NCBI GenBank assembly: GCA_913060515.1
Contig: CAJXRZ010000058.1
Span: 1 to 39,414 of the forward strand
Direction of reading: 5' to 3'
DNA length: 39,414 nucleotides
DNA from: an uncultured Pseudomonadota bacterium
GTDB lineage: Bacteria > Myxococcota_A > UBA796 > CAJQPC01
This document shows positions 1 through 8,550 of this stretch, piece after piece. The position numbers and the translations under genes are program-made. The notes under the pieces are model-generated. The model did not search any database. It saw nothing but the letters and a program-made list of their open reading frames with translations, and was not told where the DNA came from. Every line of letters starts with the position of its first letter. The stretch's first letter is position 1.

Positions 1-2
1 TT

Positions 3-45
3 GCCACCCCTGGTCGAGCATCTTTGCTCCCAGGGGTGGCTTTTT
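3..45 (+). terminator. Rho-independent terminator
   Basis: Bases 3-13 pair perfectly with 30-40 (11 bp). After a two-base bulge, 16-20 pair with 25-29 around a four-base loop. Five T residues follow at 41-45. This is a complete intrinsic terminator for a plus-strand transcript that must come from left of the window, so an unseen gene probably ends just upstream. Confidence 0.85.
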
Positions 46-58
46 GTGTTCCTTGGAT

Positions 59-100
59 CTGTGCGTCACGGGCTGTGCGTCACGGGTTGTGCTTTGCGAA
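59..100. repeat. Short 14-bp tandem repeat
   Basis: Two identical 14-base units (59-72 and 73-86, beginning CTGTGCGTCACGGG) are followed by a third degenerate unit (87-100). The CTGTG core recurs several more times up to about 210. The stretch 46-243 has no convincing gene and lies between the terminator and the end of the acyltransferase gene. Confidence 0.6.
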
Positions 101-243
101 CTGTGGCACATGTACCGGGACCTGGAACTGTAGCCCAGGCACTGTGTTCCAAGGGGCTGAGCCCTGAACTGTGTTCTTTGTGTCTGTTTTCAGTGCTGGC
201 ACAGGGAGACCCTGTCTCAGGTCCCGTCTGAAGACCACTGTGC

Positions 244-1146
244 TCAGATCAGAACATCGCCTTCAGGCTGGTTCTCTGGGGGCAGTAGCGCGGCCACCGC
301 AGCGTGTGCTTGCTCCAGCCAAGCTGTCTTCCCCTTGGGTGGCGCAAAGGGCTGGCCGATGCGCAGAGTGACTGGGCAAGGGCGCATCTTCTCGTCCAGG
401 CCGAAGAGCTTGTCGCTGCCCACGATGGCCATGGGCACGATGACCTCGGCGTGGCGGGCGTATCGAGCGCTGGCTCGCAGAAAGGGGCCCAAGCGACCGC
501 TGCGTGTGCGTGTGCCCTCTGGATACAAGAGCACCGGTCCTCTCTCAGAGCGCCACGCTTGGGAGAGCTTGAGGGTGTTGATGGCAATCTCTGCCACCTG
601 CCGGGGTGTGAGCTCGGCCTGGTTGTGTCCGATCTGCGTGGACTGAGCGACCAGCAGAGTGTTCAGTCCAGCGGCCGCGATTCTCCGAAAGGCAGCGGAG
701 TAGACCTTTGGGCCTGCGACGACCAACATGTCGTCTGCCAAGTAGTCCCACCCGGCCTGGCTGAGCAGTGCGTCGGTCGCTTGGGTATCGATGTAGCTGC
801 GGTGGTTGCACACCCAGAGCTGATTCTGTCCTCGAACGGAGGCCAGGTGCTCGGCACCCTCTACGGTGCCGGGCGTGAGCATGTGCTGCATCCAGGCCCG
901 CGAGAGCTCCCGCATCAATGGAAGGGCGGAGTAGCTCTTATAGCCCTGCTCCCCCAGAGTGCTCCAGGTCTTCAGGGTGCGCTCGATGGCGCCATCGTCG
1001 GTCTCCGCGAGCAGGGCGCGCACGCTGTCTTGTGCCTTCTGTGCGCTCACTGCGTCCCCTTCGATGGAGGCTGCCAAGAAGGGCGGCAACAAGCTCCGGA
1101 GCTGTTCAGGGGGCAGGGAGGCGATGCTTTGCATGGACACATTCAT
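244..1146 (-). CDS. PlsC-type 1-acylglycerol-3-phosphate acyltransferase family protein
   Basis: The protein (300 aa) carries the two hallmark motifs of the PlsC/LPLAT acyltransferase family: NHRSYID near residues 114-120 (the catalytic H-x4-D) and PEGTR near 209-213 (phosphate binding). Family members transfer an acyl chain to lysophosphatidate or related lysolipids at the inner membrane. The exact substrate cannot be read from sequence. About 85 N-terminal residues precede the catalytic part. I chose ATG at 1146 over the in-frame TTG at 1152 because a TAGAGT element sits exactly six bases before the ATG and abuts the TTG. The gene diverges from the DUF1704 gene across 51 bases. Confidence 0.85.
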   Translation of the reverse strand: MNVSMQSIASLPPEQLRSLLPPFLAASIEGDAVSAQKAQDSVRALLAETDDGAIERTLKTWSTLGEQGYKSYSALPLMRELSRAWMQHMLTPGTVEGAEHLASVRGQNQLWVCNHRSYIDTQATDALLSQAGWDYLADDMLVVAGPKVYSAAFRRIAAAGLNTLLVAQSTQIGHNQAELTPRQVAEIAINTLKLSQAWRSERGPVLLYPEGTRTRSGRLGPFLRASARYARHAEVIVPMAIVGSDKLFGLDEKMRPCPVTLRIGQPFAPPKGKTAWLEQAHAAVAALLPPENQPEGDVLI

Positions 1147-1152
1147 GGGCAA

Positions 1153-1191
1153 ACTCTAACCCGTGCTATCTGGCAGGCTTGGGGCTAGAGT
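1153..1191. promoter_or_regulatory. Back-to-back leaderless-type -10 elements
   Basis: On the minus strand GGGT-TAGAGT (TA hexamer at 1158-1153) lies six bases before ATG 1146. On the plus strand GGGGC-TAGAGT (1186-1191) lies six bases before GTG 1198. Both hexamers are identical and match TAnnnT. No -35 box is evident. The spacing puts the expected transcription start at or next to the start codon. Confidence 0.6.
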
Positions 1192-1197
1192 GATGGA

Positions 1198-2295
1198 GTG
1201 AGCTCGAACCTTCTGCCCCCCGCGATTCTGGACGCTGACCAAGCGCTGCACAGCCTCTACGAGCGTGTGCACTTCTTTCGGCATCTGAATCCCGTCAACG
1301 CCCCCGAGGCTAGGATGGCCTTCCGGAGGGGGGAGACCGTGCCCCCTTTTCAGTATCGGCCCGCGATCTGGGCGGACCGGGAGTTGAAGCTCCTGGACGC
1401 CTTGGCCCCCCCGCAGGACCATCCCTTTGGGGTGTTGATCGGCCAGGCCGTCCATGGGGCTCGGCTCTTCATCTTGGCGCTGCGGGATCGCAGCCCCCAG
1501 GCTTTTGATGCTCTGTCTCGCTTCAACGGCTGGTACCCCACCGATGGGGAGCTGCTTCAGGCGAAGGAGGAGCCCTTTGGGCGGGACCTGTCCCCTTCCA
1601 CCATCGGCGCCCAGTCCATGATCAGGGCACTGCGCAAGGCCCTGGTTGAGCGTGATCTGCTGGGTTGGCGGGTGGATCTGGACACCATCATGTCGGCTCG
1701 GGTGCTGGTGGACGGCGCCAAGCGGGAGATCAAGGTGCGGCCCAGCGCCAGCTTTCGGCGGCAGGATGTCCCGCGCTTGGTGGCGCATGAGATCGAGGTG
1801 CACGCCACTCGAGCCAACAACGGAGCGCAGCAAGCCTTGAGCATCTTCTCCACGGGCTTGCCCGGTTCCTTGGCGACGGAGGAAGGGCTGGCCCTCTACG
1901 CGGAGGAGCAGGTGGGGGCCTCCAGTCCGGGCACGGCCTGGCGTCAGGGCGTGGTCCTTCAGGCCGTGGAGTGGGCCAGAGAGCTGGGCTTCTTTGAGCT
2001 ACACCAGCGCATCGCTCGGGACGCGGACCCAGGGCTGGCATGGGGAATCAGTGAGCGTCTGAAGCGAGGCCTGGCTGATCCGGGGGCACCCGGTGTGTAC
2101 GCCAAGGATGCAGTCTACTACCAGGGCTACAAGCGCGTGACCGATTGGATCGATGGGGGCGGCCCACTCTCTCATCTCTATGTGGGCAAGGTGGGGGTGG
2201 CCGACCCAGTTCAGCAGTGGCTGGACCAGGGCTTGATCACGCCCCAGCCGGTTCCAAAGCTCTTTGGGCAGCCAGCTCCAGGATCTCTTTCCTGA
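1198..2295 (+). CDS. DUF1704 (tyrosine carboxypeptidase/MATCAP-like) metallopeptidase-fold protein
   Basis: This 365-residue protein has HEIEVH at about residues 197-202 followed by TEEGLALYAEE at about 227-237. This is the H-E-x3-H plus (Q/E)EGLA signature of DUF1704, the family that includes the vertebrate tubulin tyrosine carboxypeptidases MATCAP1/2 and bacterial proteins annotated as flavohemoglobin-expression-modulating. The two His and downstream Glu are expected to bind zinc. No signal peptide is visible, so it is probably cytoplasmic. The bacterial substrate is unknown. The start is GTG, supported by the TAGAGT element six bases upstream. Its last 59 bases overlap the convergent membrane-protein gene. 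Confidence 0.8.
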   Translation: MSSNLLPPAILDADQALHSLYERVHFFRHLNPVNAPEARMAFRRGETVPPFQYRPAIWADRELKLLDALAPPQDHPFGVLIGQAVHGARLFILALRDRSPQAFDALSRFNGWYPTDGELLQAKEEPFGRDLSPSTIGAQSMIRALRKALVERDLLGWRVDLDTIMSARVLVDGAKREIKVRPSASFRRQDVPRLVAHEIEVHATRANNGAQQALSIFSTGLPGSLATEEGLALYAEEQVGASSPGTAWRQGVVLQAVEWARELGFFELHQRIARDADPGLAWGISERLKRGLADPGAPGVYAKDAVYYQGYKRVTDWIDGGGPLSHLYVGKVGVADPVQQWLDQGLITPQPVPKLFGQPAPGSLS

Positions 2296-2737
2296 GCCAG
2301 AGCAGAGGCGGCAGACCCAGGATTCCGAAGCTGCTGTCCGCGATGGTCCAGAACCATGGGATGCCGCGGATGGGCCCGCAGACGATGGCCAGAACCAGAA
2401 CGCCCACACAGCAGGCCATGGCCCACTCCACGATCCAGATGTTGCGCACCGGGTCCTTCCAAACGCCCCAGAATGCGCCCGCGATGGCGATGTGTGCGAA
2501 AGCCAGCCAGTCGGTGCCGTAGCCCATGAAGGGGTAGGCTACGTTGGTCTCCCGGTAGCCTTTGAGCACGTACTGCAGCCAGGCGGCCAGCTCAGGCCAC
2601 GCGTTGTTCAGAAGGGTGTCCGCAGCGAAGAGCGGCTCCAGAAACTCCAGCTGGCTCTGGATGGGAAAGGCCGTGACCCCGCTCAAGACCAGGGCGACGA
2701 CGAAGAAGAGGACCAAGGCTCGGATTCGGCTCAACAC
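2237..2737 (-). CDS. Small integral membrane protein, function unknown
   Basis: The 166-residue product starts with GTG at 2737 behind a good Shine-Dalgarno sequence (GGGAGG, five to six bases upstream). It has an N-terminal hydrophobic helix (about residues 5-25), an aromatic-rich middle containing YPFMGYGTDWLAFAHIAIAG, and two more helices, so about four membrane segments. I do not recognise a named family with certainty. The spacing of Trp, His and Asp residues does not reveal an active site. The 3' end overlaps the DUF1704 gene tail-to-tail by 59 bases. Confidence 0.7.
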   Translation of the reverse strand: MLSRIRALVLFFVVALVLSGVTAFPIQSQLEFLEPLFAADTLLNNAWPELAAWLQYVLKGYRETNVAYPFMGYGTDWLAFAHIAIAGAFWGVWKDPVRNIWIVEWAMACCVGVLVLAIVCGPIRGIPWFWTIADSSFGILGLPPLLWLRKEILELAAQRALEPAGA

Positions 2738-2777
2738 GGGCGCCTCCCGAGCCTGATCTAAGCACCGCTGCGTGGGC

Positions 2778-3971
2778 TCATAGACCCCACTTTTGCATCA
2801 GGTAGTCCTCGAGCAGAGCCAGCTCGGCATCGCTGGGATTCTGCTCGAGAATCAACAGCTCTCCCTGCACGGCCTCGTAGGAGATGGTGTTGCCCGATGG
2901 CCGGCCTCCAATCACCAGGGGCGTCTCGTTGGTCTGGAAGCTGCCGGCGTTGAAGTAGCCCTCGTTGACCGCGCCGGTCTGGTTGCCTGCGGGCGTCATG
3001 CTGCCCAGCTCACTGCCGTTGCGACGGAAGGTCCAGGTGCTGCCGTCGTAGAGGAAGGCGTTCATCTGGGGGCCTGCTGAGGTACCGCTGTCTGTGGTCC
3101 CCCAATCCCAGGCTCCGCTCGCTGCGGTCTCGACGGCGGCCTGGAACTTGGCCTGTCGGTACGCCAGCTCGTAGGCGCCTTCCTTGTTCACGACGTACTC
3201 GATGGAGGACTGCTCCACGCGGGTTGGTGCGTCTACGCAGAGGATGGTCAAGTTGGAGGTGGTGATGGCCACCGAGTCGTTGTGCTGGGCAAAGAGCAGG
3301 CGATTGCCAGAGAAATCCGCCGCCGGCCGCCCGTTGATGCTCCCAACCTTCGGGCCGTCGACGGTGGCGACGCCGTCGTTGTACTGAATGAGGTCGTTGG
3401 CGTTTCCGCTCTTGTCTCGCATGCAGCCAATCATCTGCCCGCTCGCCGCGGCCCCCCCGCAGCCCGAGGTCAGCGTCTTGTTGGAATCAGACCAGTCGTA
3501 CCAGCTCACCAGGCCCCCCAAGCTGCTTGGGGACCACAGTTTGTAGTCCGTGGAGGCGATCGGCTCCGAGATGTTGTCCTGGGCGTCGATGGCCCGCAGG
3601 TACATGGTGATCTGCTTGCCCTCGGGCAGCTCAGATGTGACCACCCCGTCCCAGACGGTTCCAGTGACTGGACTCCAGTCCAGGATGTCGGTCTCCATCA
3701 GGTGACCCAAGGCCACCTCGTAGCGCTCGGTGTCGGCGCAACCCTGGGTCGGCTCAGTCCAAGTGGCGCTCTGGGCGCGGAAGAACAGGGCCTCGCCGCT
3801 GAGGCTCAGGTCCGAGGGTGGGTTGGCGATCAAGCAGTCCCCGGTGTCGATCAGGCCGGTATCGTCCGTCTCTGTGTCGTCGCCAGCGGCGTTGGTGTCG
3901 TCGCCTACGGCGCTGTCTTGGCCGCTCTCGTCGGTGCATGCGAGGCTTAGGAACATCAGAAGGGTCAGCAT
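2778..3971 (-). CDS. Lipoprotein with LamG/concanavalin-like C-terminal domain
   Basis: The 397-residue precursor begins with an 11-residue hydrophobic head ending in a lipobox (LSLAC, Cys12). An acidic Asp/Thr/Gly-rich linker runs to about residue 45. Next comes a fibronectin-type-III-like segment (about 50-145), then a region like the LamG/ConA jelly-roll domain (about 150-397). Features supporting the last call are MRDKSGNANDLIQYNDG, the GRPAADFSG strand and the closing 'LLEDYLMQKWGL', typical of this domain in envelope proteins of Planctomycetes and Myxococcota. It is probably an outer-membrane carbohydrate- or protein-binding lipoprotein. A GGAG Shine-Dalgarno sequence lies about nine bases before the ATG. 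Confidence 0.75.
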   Translation of the reverse strand: MLTLLMFLSLACTDESGQDSAVGDDTNAAGDDTETDDTGLIDTGDCLIANPPSDLSLSGEALFFRAQSATWTEPTQGCADTERYEVALGHLMETDILDWSPVTGTVWDGVVTSELPEGKQITMYLRAIDAQDNISEPIASTDYKLWSPSSLGGLVSWYDWSDSNKTLTSGCGGAAASGQMIGCMRDKSGNANDLIQYNDGVATVDGPKVGSINGRPAADFSGNRLLFAQHNDSVAITTSNLTILCVDAPTRVEQSSIEYVVNKEGAYELAYRQAKFQAAVETAASGAWDWGTTDSGTSAGPQMNAFLYDGSTWTFRRNGSELGSMTPAGNQTGAVNEGYFNAGSFQTNETPLVIGGRPSGNTISYEAVQGELLILEQNPSDAELALLEDYLMQKWGL

Positions 3972-4058
3972 GTCAGGCTCCGTGTGGGAGCTATAGAGTC
4001 ACTTCTCCCAGTCCTCCCCACATCCCCCGTCGATCCCACTTCGCTTGAGAAAGCCCGA

Positions 4059-5237
4059 CTATCCCAGGGTCTTGTCCAGGGTCTCTTGGCGTGTCCATGC
4101 CCGCTCGACCCCCTCCAAGTCTCCGTCGGCCAGCAGCTCGCGCAGCTTGGGCAGCTGCTTGTGGACCGGCGGCACGTAGCCCTTGGGGAGCGGCGGTGCG
4201 GCGTGCTCGACCAGGGTGGCGTGCAGGCTGCGCTCCCCTTCCATCCACACGTGGGCGTGCACGCGTGGGAGGGACTCAAAGCGGTCCCCTTCCATCACGA
4301 ATTCGTTTCGCCAGCAGCCGGTCGTCAGCACCCTCCGATCGGCCTTGGTCCAGACGGAAGGACTGTGGGTGTGGCCGCCGATGGCCACCTTGATGCGGCC
4401 ATCGCCTTCGACCAGCTTGCAGAAGTGGTCGCCGAAGCTGACCTTGAGGTCCCGGGTGCCGAATCGGTAGACGATCTCTTTGAACGCACTCCAACTCAGG
4501 CGCTTGAGCTGGTCATCGCCCAACAACCAACCGGCCCCGTGCTCCTTCCAGTACTGGTAGTAGAGCCCGGTGAGCAGCTCCTGGAGCTCGGGAACCTGCG
4601 CGACCAGCACATCGCGAGGCTTGACCCTATCGAAGTGGTACAGCACCGGCTGCATGGGCATGGCGACCTCGAGGATGGCCACGCTCCCCCAAGGGAGGGC
4701 CAGCATCGGGCGGCCCCGGTGGGTGCCGAAGGGTTTGCTGGGGTCAACCCGAAACAAGGGATCCGCCTGGCTGCCGTGCTCTACATGCAGGTCGCCGAAG
4801 CGCCAGATAAATCCTGGGAAGTTGATGGACTCAAGCGATCCACCCAGTCGACGGCGCAGCACGCGCTGCACCTGCTCGAAGACCAACTCCGGGTCATGGT
4901 TCCCCACGACGAAGTGCAGCCGGGTCTCCGCTGACGAGGCCAGAGTGTGCAGCGCATCAAAGAAGGCCTCGTGGGCCCGCATGATGTTGACCAGCTTGGC
5001 CACCGCCAGGTCGGCGGTGATCTGGAGGGGCCACCGACCGGACACCCGCGTCTTCAGGAAGTCGAAGGTGTCCCCGTTGAACACAAAGTCGATGGGCAGA
5101 TCGGTGTCTTGCCGTGTCTTGAGCAGGACTTGGCCCAAGAACTCGGATTGGGGAAAGTCATCGGTCACCCCGCCCGCGCCGATCTCCACATCGGAGACCA
5201 CCACCACCAGGCGGTCGGCACGGCTGGGCTGATCCAT
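4059..5237 (-). CDS. Calcineurin-like metallophosphoesterase
   Basis: This 392-residue protein contains the ordered metallophosphoesterase blocks: SDVEIG (15-20), GDTFDF (55-60), GNHDPE (112-117), HGSQADP (154-160) and GGHTHSP (287-293). These ligate the two active-site metals. The first block normally reads D-x-H; here the His is Glu18. The overall pattern resembles the UDP-2,3-diacylglucosamine hydrolase (LpxH) branch, but the protein is much longer than LpxH, so I leave the substrate open. No signal peptide is seen. The start codon follows the upstream M13 peptidase stop by three bases, so the two genes are almost certainly co-transcribed. Confidence 0.85.
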   Translation of the reverse strand: MDQPSRADRLVVVVSDVEIGAGGVTDDFPQSEFLGQVLLKTRQDTDLPIDFVFNGDTFDFLKTRVSGRWPLQITADLAVAKLVNIMRAHEAFFDALHTLASSAETRLHFVVGNHDPELVFEQVQRVLRRRLGGSLESINFPGFIWRFGDLHVEHGSQADPLFRVDPSKPFGTHRGRPMLALPWGSVAILEVAMPMQPVLYHFDRVKPRDVLVAQVPELQELLTGLYYQYWKEHGAGWLLGDDQLKRLSWSAFKEIVYRFGTRDLKVSFGDHFCKLVEGDGRIKVAIGGHTHSPSVWTKADRRVLTTGCWRNEFVMEGDRFESLPRVHAHVWMEGERSLHATLVEHAAPPLPKGYVPPVHKQLPKLRELLADGDLEGVERAWTRQETLDKTLG

Positions 5238-5240
5238 GGA

Positions 5241-7280
5241 CTACCAGACCTCGCAGGTGTCGACGGGGTGCATGGGGGTTCCCTCTTCACAGGAGAAGGC
5301 ATCGTGGAACTCGCTCAGGTTGGAGAGCGGACCTTGGATGCGGAACTGTGCGGGCGCGTGGGGATTGGAGAGCACCAGCATCTTCTCGTACTCGGGGGTG
5401 GCCTTGGTGCACCAACCTTGGGCGTAGGCCACAAAGAAGAGCTGGTCCTGGGTCAGACCGGGGATGGGCTCCAGGGGCAGCTCATTGGCGGCAGCGTAGG
5501 ACTGGAATGCAGCGAAGCTCACCTTCAAACCGCCCAGGTCTGCGATGTTCTCACCCAGGGTCAGCTCGCCGTTGACGGGCTGTCCTGGTGCGACCTCGAA
5601 GGCGTTGAACTGGTCGACCACGCACTGTGCGCGCTCCTCAAAGGCGGCGGAGGCTTCGGGGGCCCACCACTCGTTCATGCGGCCCTGTGGGTCGAACTTG
5701 CGGCCCGAGTCGTCAAAGCCATGGGTGAGCTCGTGGCCCATCACCATGCCGATGCCGCCGTAGTTCATGGCCATGGGCCAGTCGGCGTCAAAGAATGGGG
5801 GCTGCAGGATGCCTGCGGGGAACACCATCTGGTTGTAGAGCGGGTGGTAGTAGGCGTTGACCGTAGGCGGGCTCATCAGCCACTCGGTGGGGTCGGTGGG
5901 CTTGCCGATGCGGGAGACGGCGTCCTGGGTCTCGAAGAGGCGGTCCGCGATGGCGTTGCCCAAGTGGTCGGAGCCAAGCTCCAGCTCGCTGTAGTCCTTC
6001 CACTCGTCGGGGTAGCCGATCTGGTTGACCAGGGTGTTCTTCTTCTCCACAGCCGAGGCCCGGGTGGTCTCGTCCATCCAGCTCAGGTTGGGCAGGTTCT
6101 CCTCGAAGGAGTCCTGGATGGCGCCGATCATGGTCTGGGCGGTCTCCTTGGAGGCGCCGCCGAAGCGCTCATCGACGTAGAACTGGCCCAGGGCCTCGCC
6201 CAAGGCGCCGTCGGAGAAGCGCACGCAGCGCTTCCAGTCGGCCTCGGCCTCGGACTGCCCGCGCACTTCCTTGCCGAAGAAGGCAAAGGAGATGGCGTAG
6301 AGCTCGGGGGGCAGGTTGGAGCCCATGCTGTTGAGCAGCTTCCAGTTCAGGTAAGCCTGCAGCGTGGCGGGCTCGGCCTCTTCGACCACCTTGAAGGTCG
6401 CGGCCAGCACCTCAGGGCGCTCCACGTTGATGGTGGTCACGTCCTCGCGGCCCATGGCGCCCAGTGTGGCGCCCCAGTCGAGAACACCGACCTGCTCGTC
6501 CAGACCCACCCGCTCGATGCGGTGGTAGGTGGTGGTGGGGTCGCGCAGCTCGGCGCGGGGAACGTGCACTTGGGCGAGCTGGGTCTCGAAGGCCAGGATG
6601 GCTGCGGCTTGTTCAGCGGCGACCTCCTCGGTGGCCCAACCGGCGGTCACGAACATCTGGGCGATGGTGGCCTGGTAGGAGGTCAGCAGCTCGGCGTTCT
6701 CTTCGGTGTTCAGGTAGTAGTCCCGATCGGGCAGGGTGGTGCCGCCCTGTCCCATGTGCAGGATGGTCAGGCTTGGCTCCTTGTAGTCGCCGCCGATGTA
6801 GGTGCCGAAGAAGGGGTCGGCGCCCAGCATGTGGAGCTGCGCGACCACGGCAGGCAGATCCTTGACGCCGCTGATCTGGCTGATGCTCAGACGGGTTGGC
6901 TCCAGGCTGACCACGCCAGCTGCGTTGCGGGCATCGCTGTCCATGCAGGCGCCGTAGGCGGTGCCCAGCTTGGCCCAGTTCTCATCGCCGGCGGTGGGGT
7001 CGGCTGCGGCCGCTTCCAGCTTGGCCTTGAGGAAGGTGCGGTTCTGCTCTGCGATCTCGGAGAAGGAGCGGGTCCAGCTGGACTTGTCCGCGGGCAGCAC
7101 GGTGCGCTCTTGCCAGCCGCCGCAGGCGTACTGGTAGAAGTTGTCGCAGGGATCAGCGCTAGCGTCCATGTCGGCCAGCACGGTCGTGGCGTAGTCCGGC
7201 AGCACGGGGACAGCTGGGGCTGCGGCCTCGACCGGGGTCTCTTTGGGGCAGGCGAGCAGCAGGGACAGGGACAGCAGCAT
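5241..7280 (-). CDS. M13 family (neprilysin/PepO-like) metalloendopeptidase, lipoprotein
   Basis: The product (679 aa from ATG 7280) is a full-length M13 zinc endopeptidase. An N-terminal peptidase-M13 domain has the DPCDNFYQYACGGW start. It is followed by NAYYHPLYNQMVFPAGILQP (substrate binding), GHELTHGFD (HExxH near residue 516), GENIADLGG (third zinc ligand Glu near 577) and the C-terminal CEVW. A lipobox (LLLAC) about ten residues in predicts a lipid-anchored envelope protein. ATG 7280 is preferred to ATG 7295 because GGAAGG sits seven bases before it and it gives a clean signal peptide. Family members cleave peptides of roughly under 40 residues. It is first in an operon with the metallophosphoesterase. 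Confidence 0.93.
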   Translation of the reverse strand: MLLSLSLLLACPKETPVEAAAPAVPVLPDYATTVLADMDASADPCDNFYQYACGGWQERTVLPADKSSWTRSFSEIAEQNRTFLKAKLEAAAADPTAGDENWAKLGTAYGACMDSDARNAAGVVSLEPTRLSISQISGVKDLPAVVAQLHMLGADPFFGTYIGGDYKEPSLTILHMGQGGTTLPDRDYYLNTEENAELLTSYQATIAQMFVTAGWATEEVAAEQAAAILAFETQLAQVHVPRAELRDPTTTYHRIERVGLDEQVGVLDWGATLGAMGREDVTTINVERPEVLAATFKVVEEAEPATLQAYLNWKLLNSMGSNLPPELYAISFAFFGKEVRGQSEAEADWKRCVRFSDGALGEALGQFYVDERFGGASKETAQTMIGAIQDSFEENLPNLSWMDETTRASAVEKKNTLVNQIGYPDEWKDYSELELGSDHLGNAIADRLFETQDAVSRIGKPTDPTEWLMSPPTVNAYYHPLYNQMVFPAGILQPPFFDADWPMAMNYGGIGMVMGHELTHGFDDSGRKFDPQGRMNEWWAPEASAAFEERAQCVVDQFNAFEVAPGQPVNGELTLGENIADLGGLKVSFAAFQSYAAANELPLEPIPGLTQDQLFFVAYAQGWCTKATPEYEKMLVLSNPHAPAQFRIQGPLSNLSEFHDAFSCEEGTPMHPVDTCEVW

Positions 7281-7326
7281 GAGGTGGCCTTCCATTTCAG
7301 GGGCGTTTGGTCATGCTGGGTAGCAC

Positions 7327-7358
7327 AAAAACGCCCCCTGTCCAATGGACAAGGGGCG
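7327..7358 (-). terminator. Rho-independent terminator of the mscS-like gene
   Basis: Bases 7332-7343 pair with 7347-7358 (12 positions, one C-A mismatch) around a three-base loop. On the minus strand the stem is followed by five T residues (A run 7327-7331). It lies 46 bases past the MscS stop codon and before the M13 peptidase gene, so the two genes are separate transcription units. Confidence 0.85.
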
Positions 7359-7403
7359 CCTTGTGGTCCCGCTCGTGAGAGCGAGCTGTCCTCTCTTGCG
7401 GGT

Positions 7404-8471
7404 CTAGCTGGCTTGCTGGATGTGCAAGTGGTTCTGTGGCACGGGGTAGCCGGCTGCGGTGAACACGTCGCGGATGGCCGCGTTGGTGTCGAAGTAGACC
7501 TGCCAGTAGTGGTCGTTGTGCACGTAGGGGCGCACTGCGAGGACGGGGCCCGCCAGGGTGAACTCGAGGATCTCCACGTCGGACTTGTTCACGGTGTTGG
7601 GGATGGCGTCCAGGGCCACCTTGAGCTTCTCGATGGCCTGACGGGGGTCCACGCCGTGGGGCAGCTGGGCCACCAAGTCCACGCGGCGGAACTCGTTGGT
7701 GTGGAAGTTCTTGATGTTGCCCGAGAACACAGCGTTGTTGCCAACAAAGACACGCACGTTGTCCATGGTGTCGATCGCGGTCACGAAGAGCCCGATCTCC
7801 TTCACGGTGCCCATCACGCCGCCAGCCTCGATGAAGTCGTCCACTTTGAAGGGACGGAGCAGGATGAGGAAGATGCCCGCAGCGAAGTTGGAGAGCAGAC
7901 CGCTCCAAGCCATGCCGATTGCCACGCCAGCCGCGGCCAGCAGGCCTGCGAAGGTGGTCGTCTCGATGCCAAAGACGCTGAGCATGGCCAAGGCCAAGAG
8001 CAGGTTCAGCAGGATGTTCAAGGCGGAGTCGGAGTAGCGAATGATCGTGGAGTCGATCTTTCGCTTGGTCAGGGAGTGCTCTACAGCCTTCTTGATCAGA
8101 CGAATGACCAGGCGGCCCACGAACCAGAGGACGATGGCGCCCAGGATCTTCAGGCCGATGTCCAAGGCGCTCTCGGTGAGAGGCGCCATCCAGACGGAGA
8201 GGGTCCCAACGGGATCTGCCGAGAGGCTCTCGACTGCGGCGGTCGTTGTGTCCATCGCCTCGGTGGTTGCAGCGATGGCCTCCACGTTGCTCAGGGTGCT
8301 CTCGGCAGCGGCAGCGGCTGCGTCCGCTCCTGCGGCTGCGGCATCTGCCCCGGCTGCAGCAGCGTCCGCGCCAGCGGCAGCGGCGTCTGCCCCAGCCTCG
8401 GCGGCGGCTTCGGCACCTGTGGTCACGGCCTCGGTGGCCTCGGCTGCGGGAGTAGTCGGATCTTGTGGCAT
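7404..8471 (-). CDS. MscS-family small-conductance mechanosensitive ion channel
   Basis: The 355-residue protein has the MscS layout: three hydrophobic helices between about residues 100 and 205, the pore-lining glycine/alanine-rich TM3 region (FAGLLAAAGVAIGMAW...), then the beta domain (PFKVDDFIEAGGVMGTVKEIGLF split over 208-230) and an alpha/beta C-terminal domain. It should gate in the inner membrane under tension to release solutes during hypo-osmotic shock. The first ~75 residues are an Ala/Asp/Glu-rich extension with four AGADAAA heptads, unlike E. coli MscS. A GGAAGG Shine-Dalgarno sequence lies three bases before the ATG. The gene is monocistronic, ending in the terminator at 7327-7358. 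Confidence 0.93.
   Translation of the reverse strand: MPQDPTTPAAEATEAVTTGAEAAAEAGADAAAAGADAAAAGADAAAAGADAAAAAAESTLSNVEAIAATTEAMDTTTAAVESLSADPVGTLSVWMAPLTESALDIGLKILGAIVLWFVGRLVIRLIKKAVEHSLTKRKIDSTIIRYSDSALNILLNLLLALAMLSVFGIETTTFAGLLAAAGVAIGMAWSGLLSNFAAGIFLILLRPFKVDDFIEAGGVMGTVKEIGLFVTAIDTMDNVRVFVGNNAVFSGNIKNFHTNEFRRVDLVAQLPHGVDPRQAIEKLKVALDAIPNTVNKSDVEILEFTLAGPVLAVRPYVHNDHYWQVYFDTNAAIRDVFTAAGYPVPQNHLHIQQAS
8313..8396 (-). repeat. Four degenerate 21-bp repeats encoding AGADAAA heptads
   Basis: Residues 26-53 of the MscS-family protein are four in-frame AGADAAA heptads. The protein repeat is exact while the codons differ between copies. Selection or old expansion is therefore more likely than very recent slippage. 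Confidence 0.8.
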
Positions 8472-8550
8472 GGGCCTTCCTGAATTGAGTCCATGCCTTT
8501 TACGCCGGTTTCACTCTTGCTTTGGCTTACCTCCGCCTTCCAGGATTCTG

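Noticed and set aside
4947-8483. A 1178-codon open frame on the plus strand
   Set aside because: It is antisense to the metallophosphoesterase, M13 peptidase and MscS genes, which carry full family motifs. It is a product of GC-rich codon bias and shows no domain of its own.
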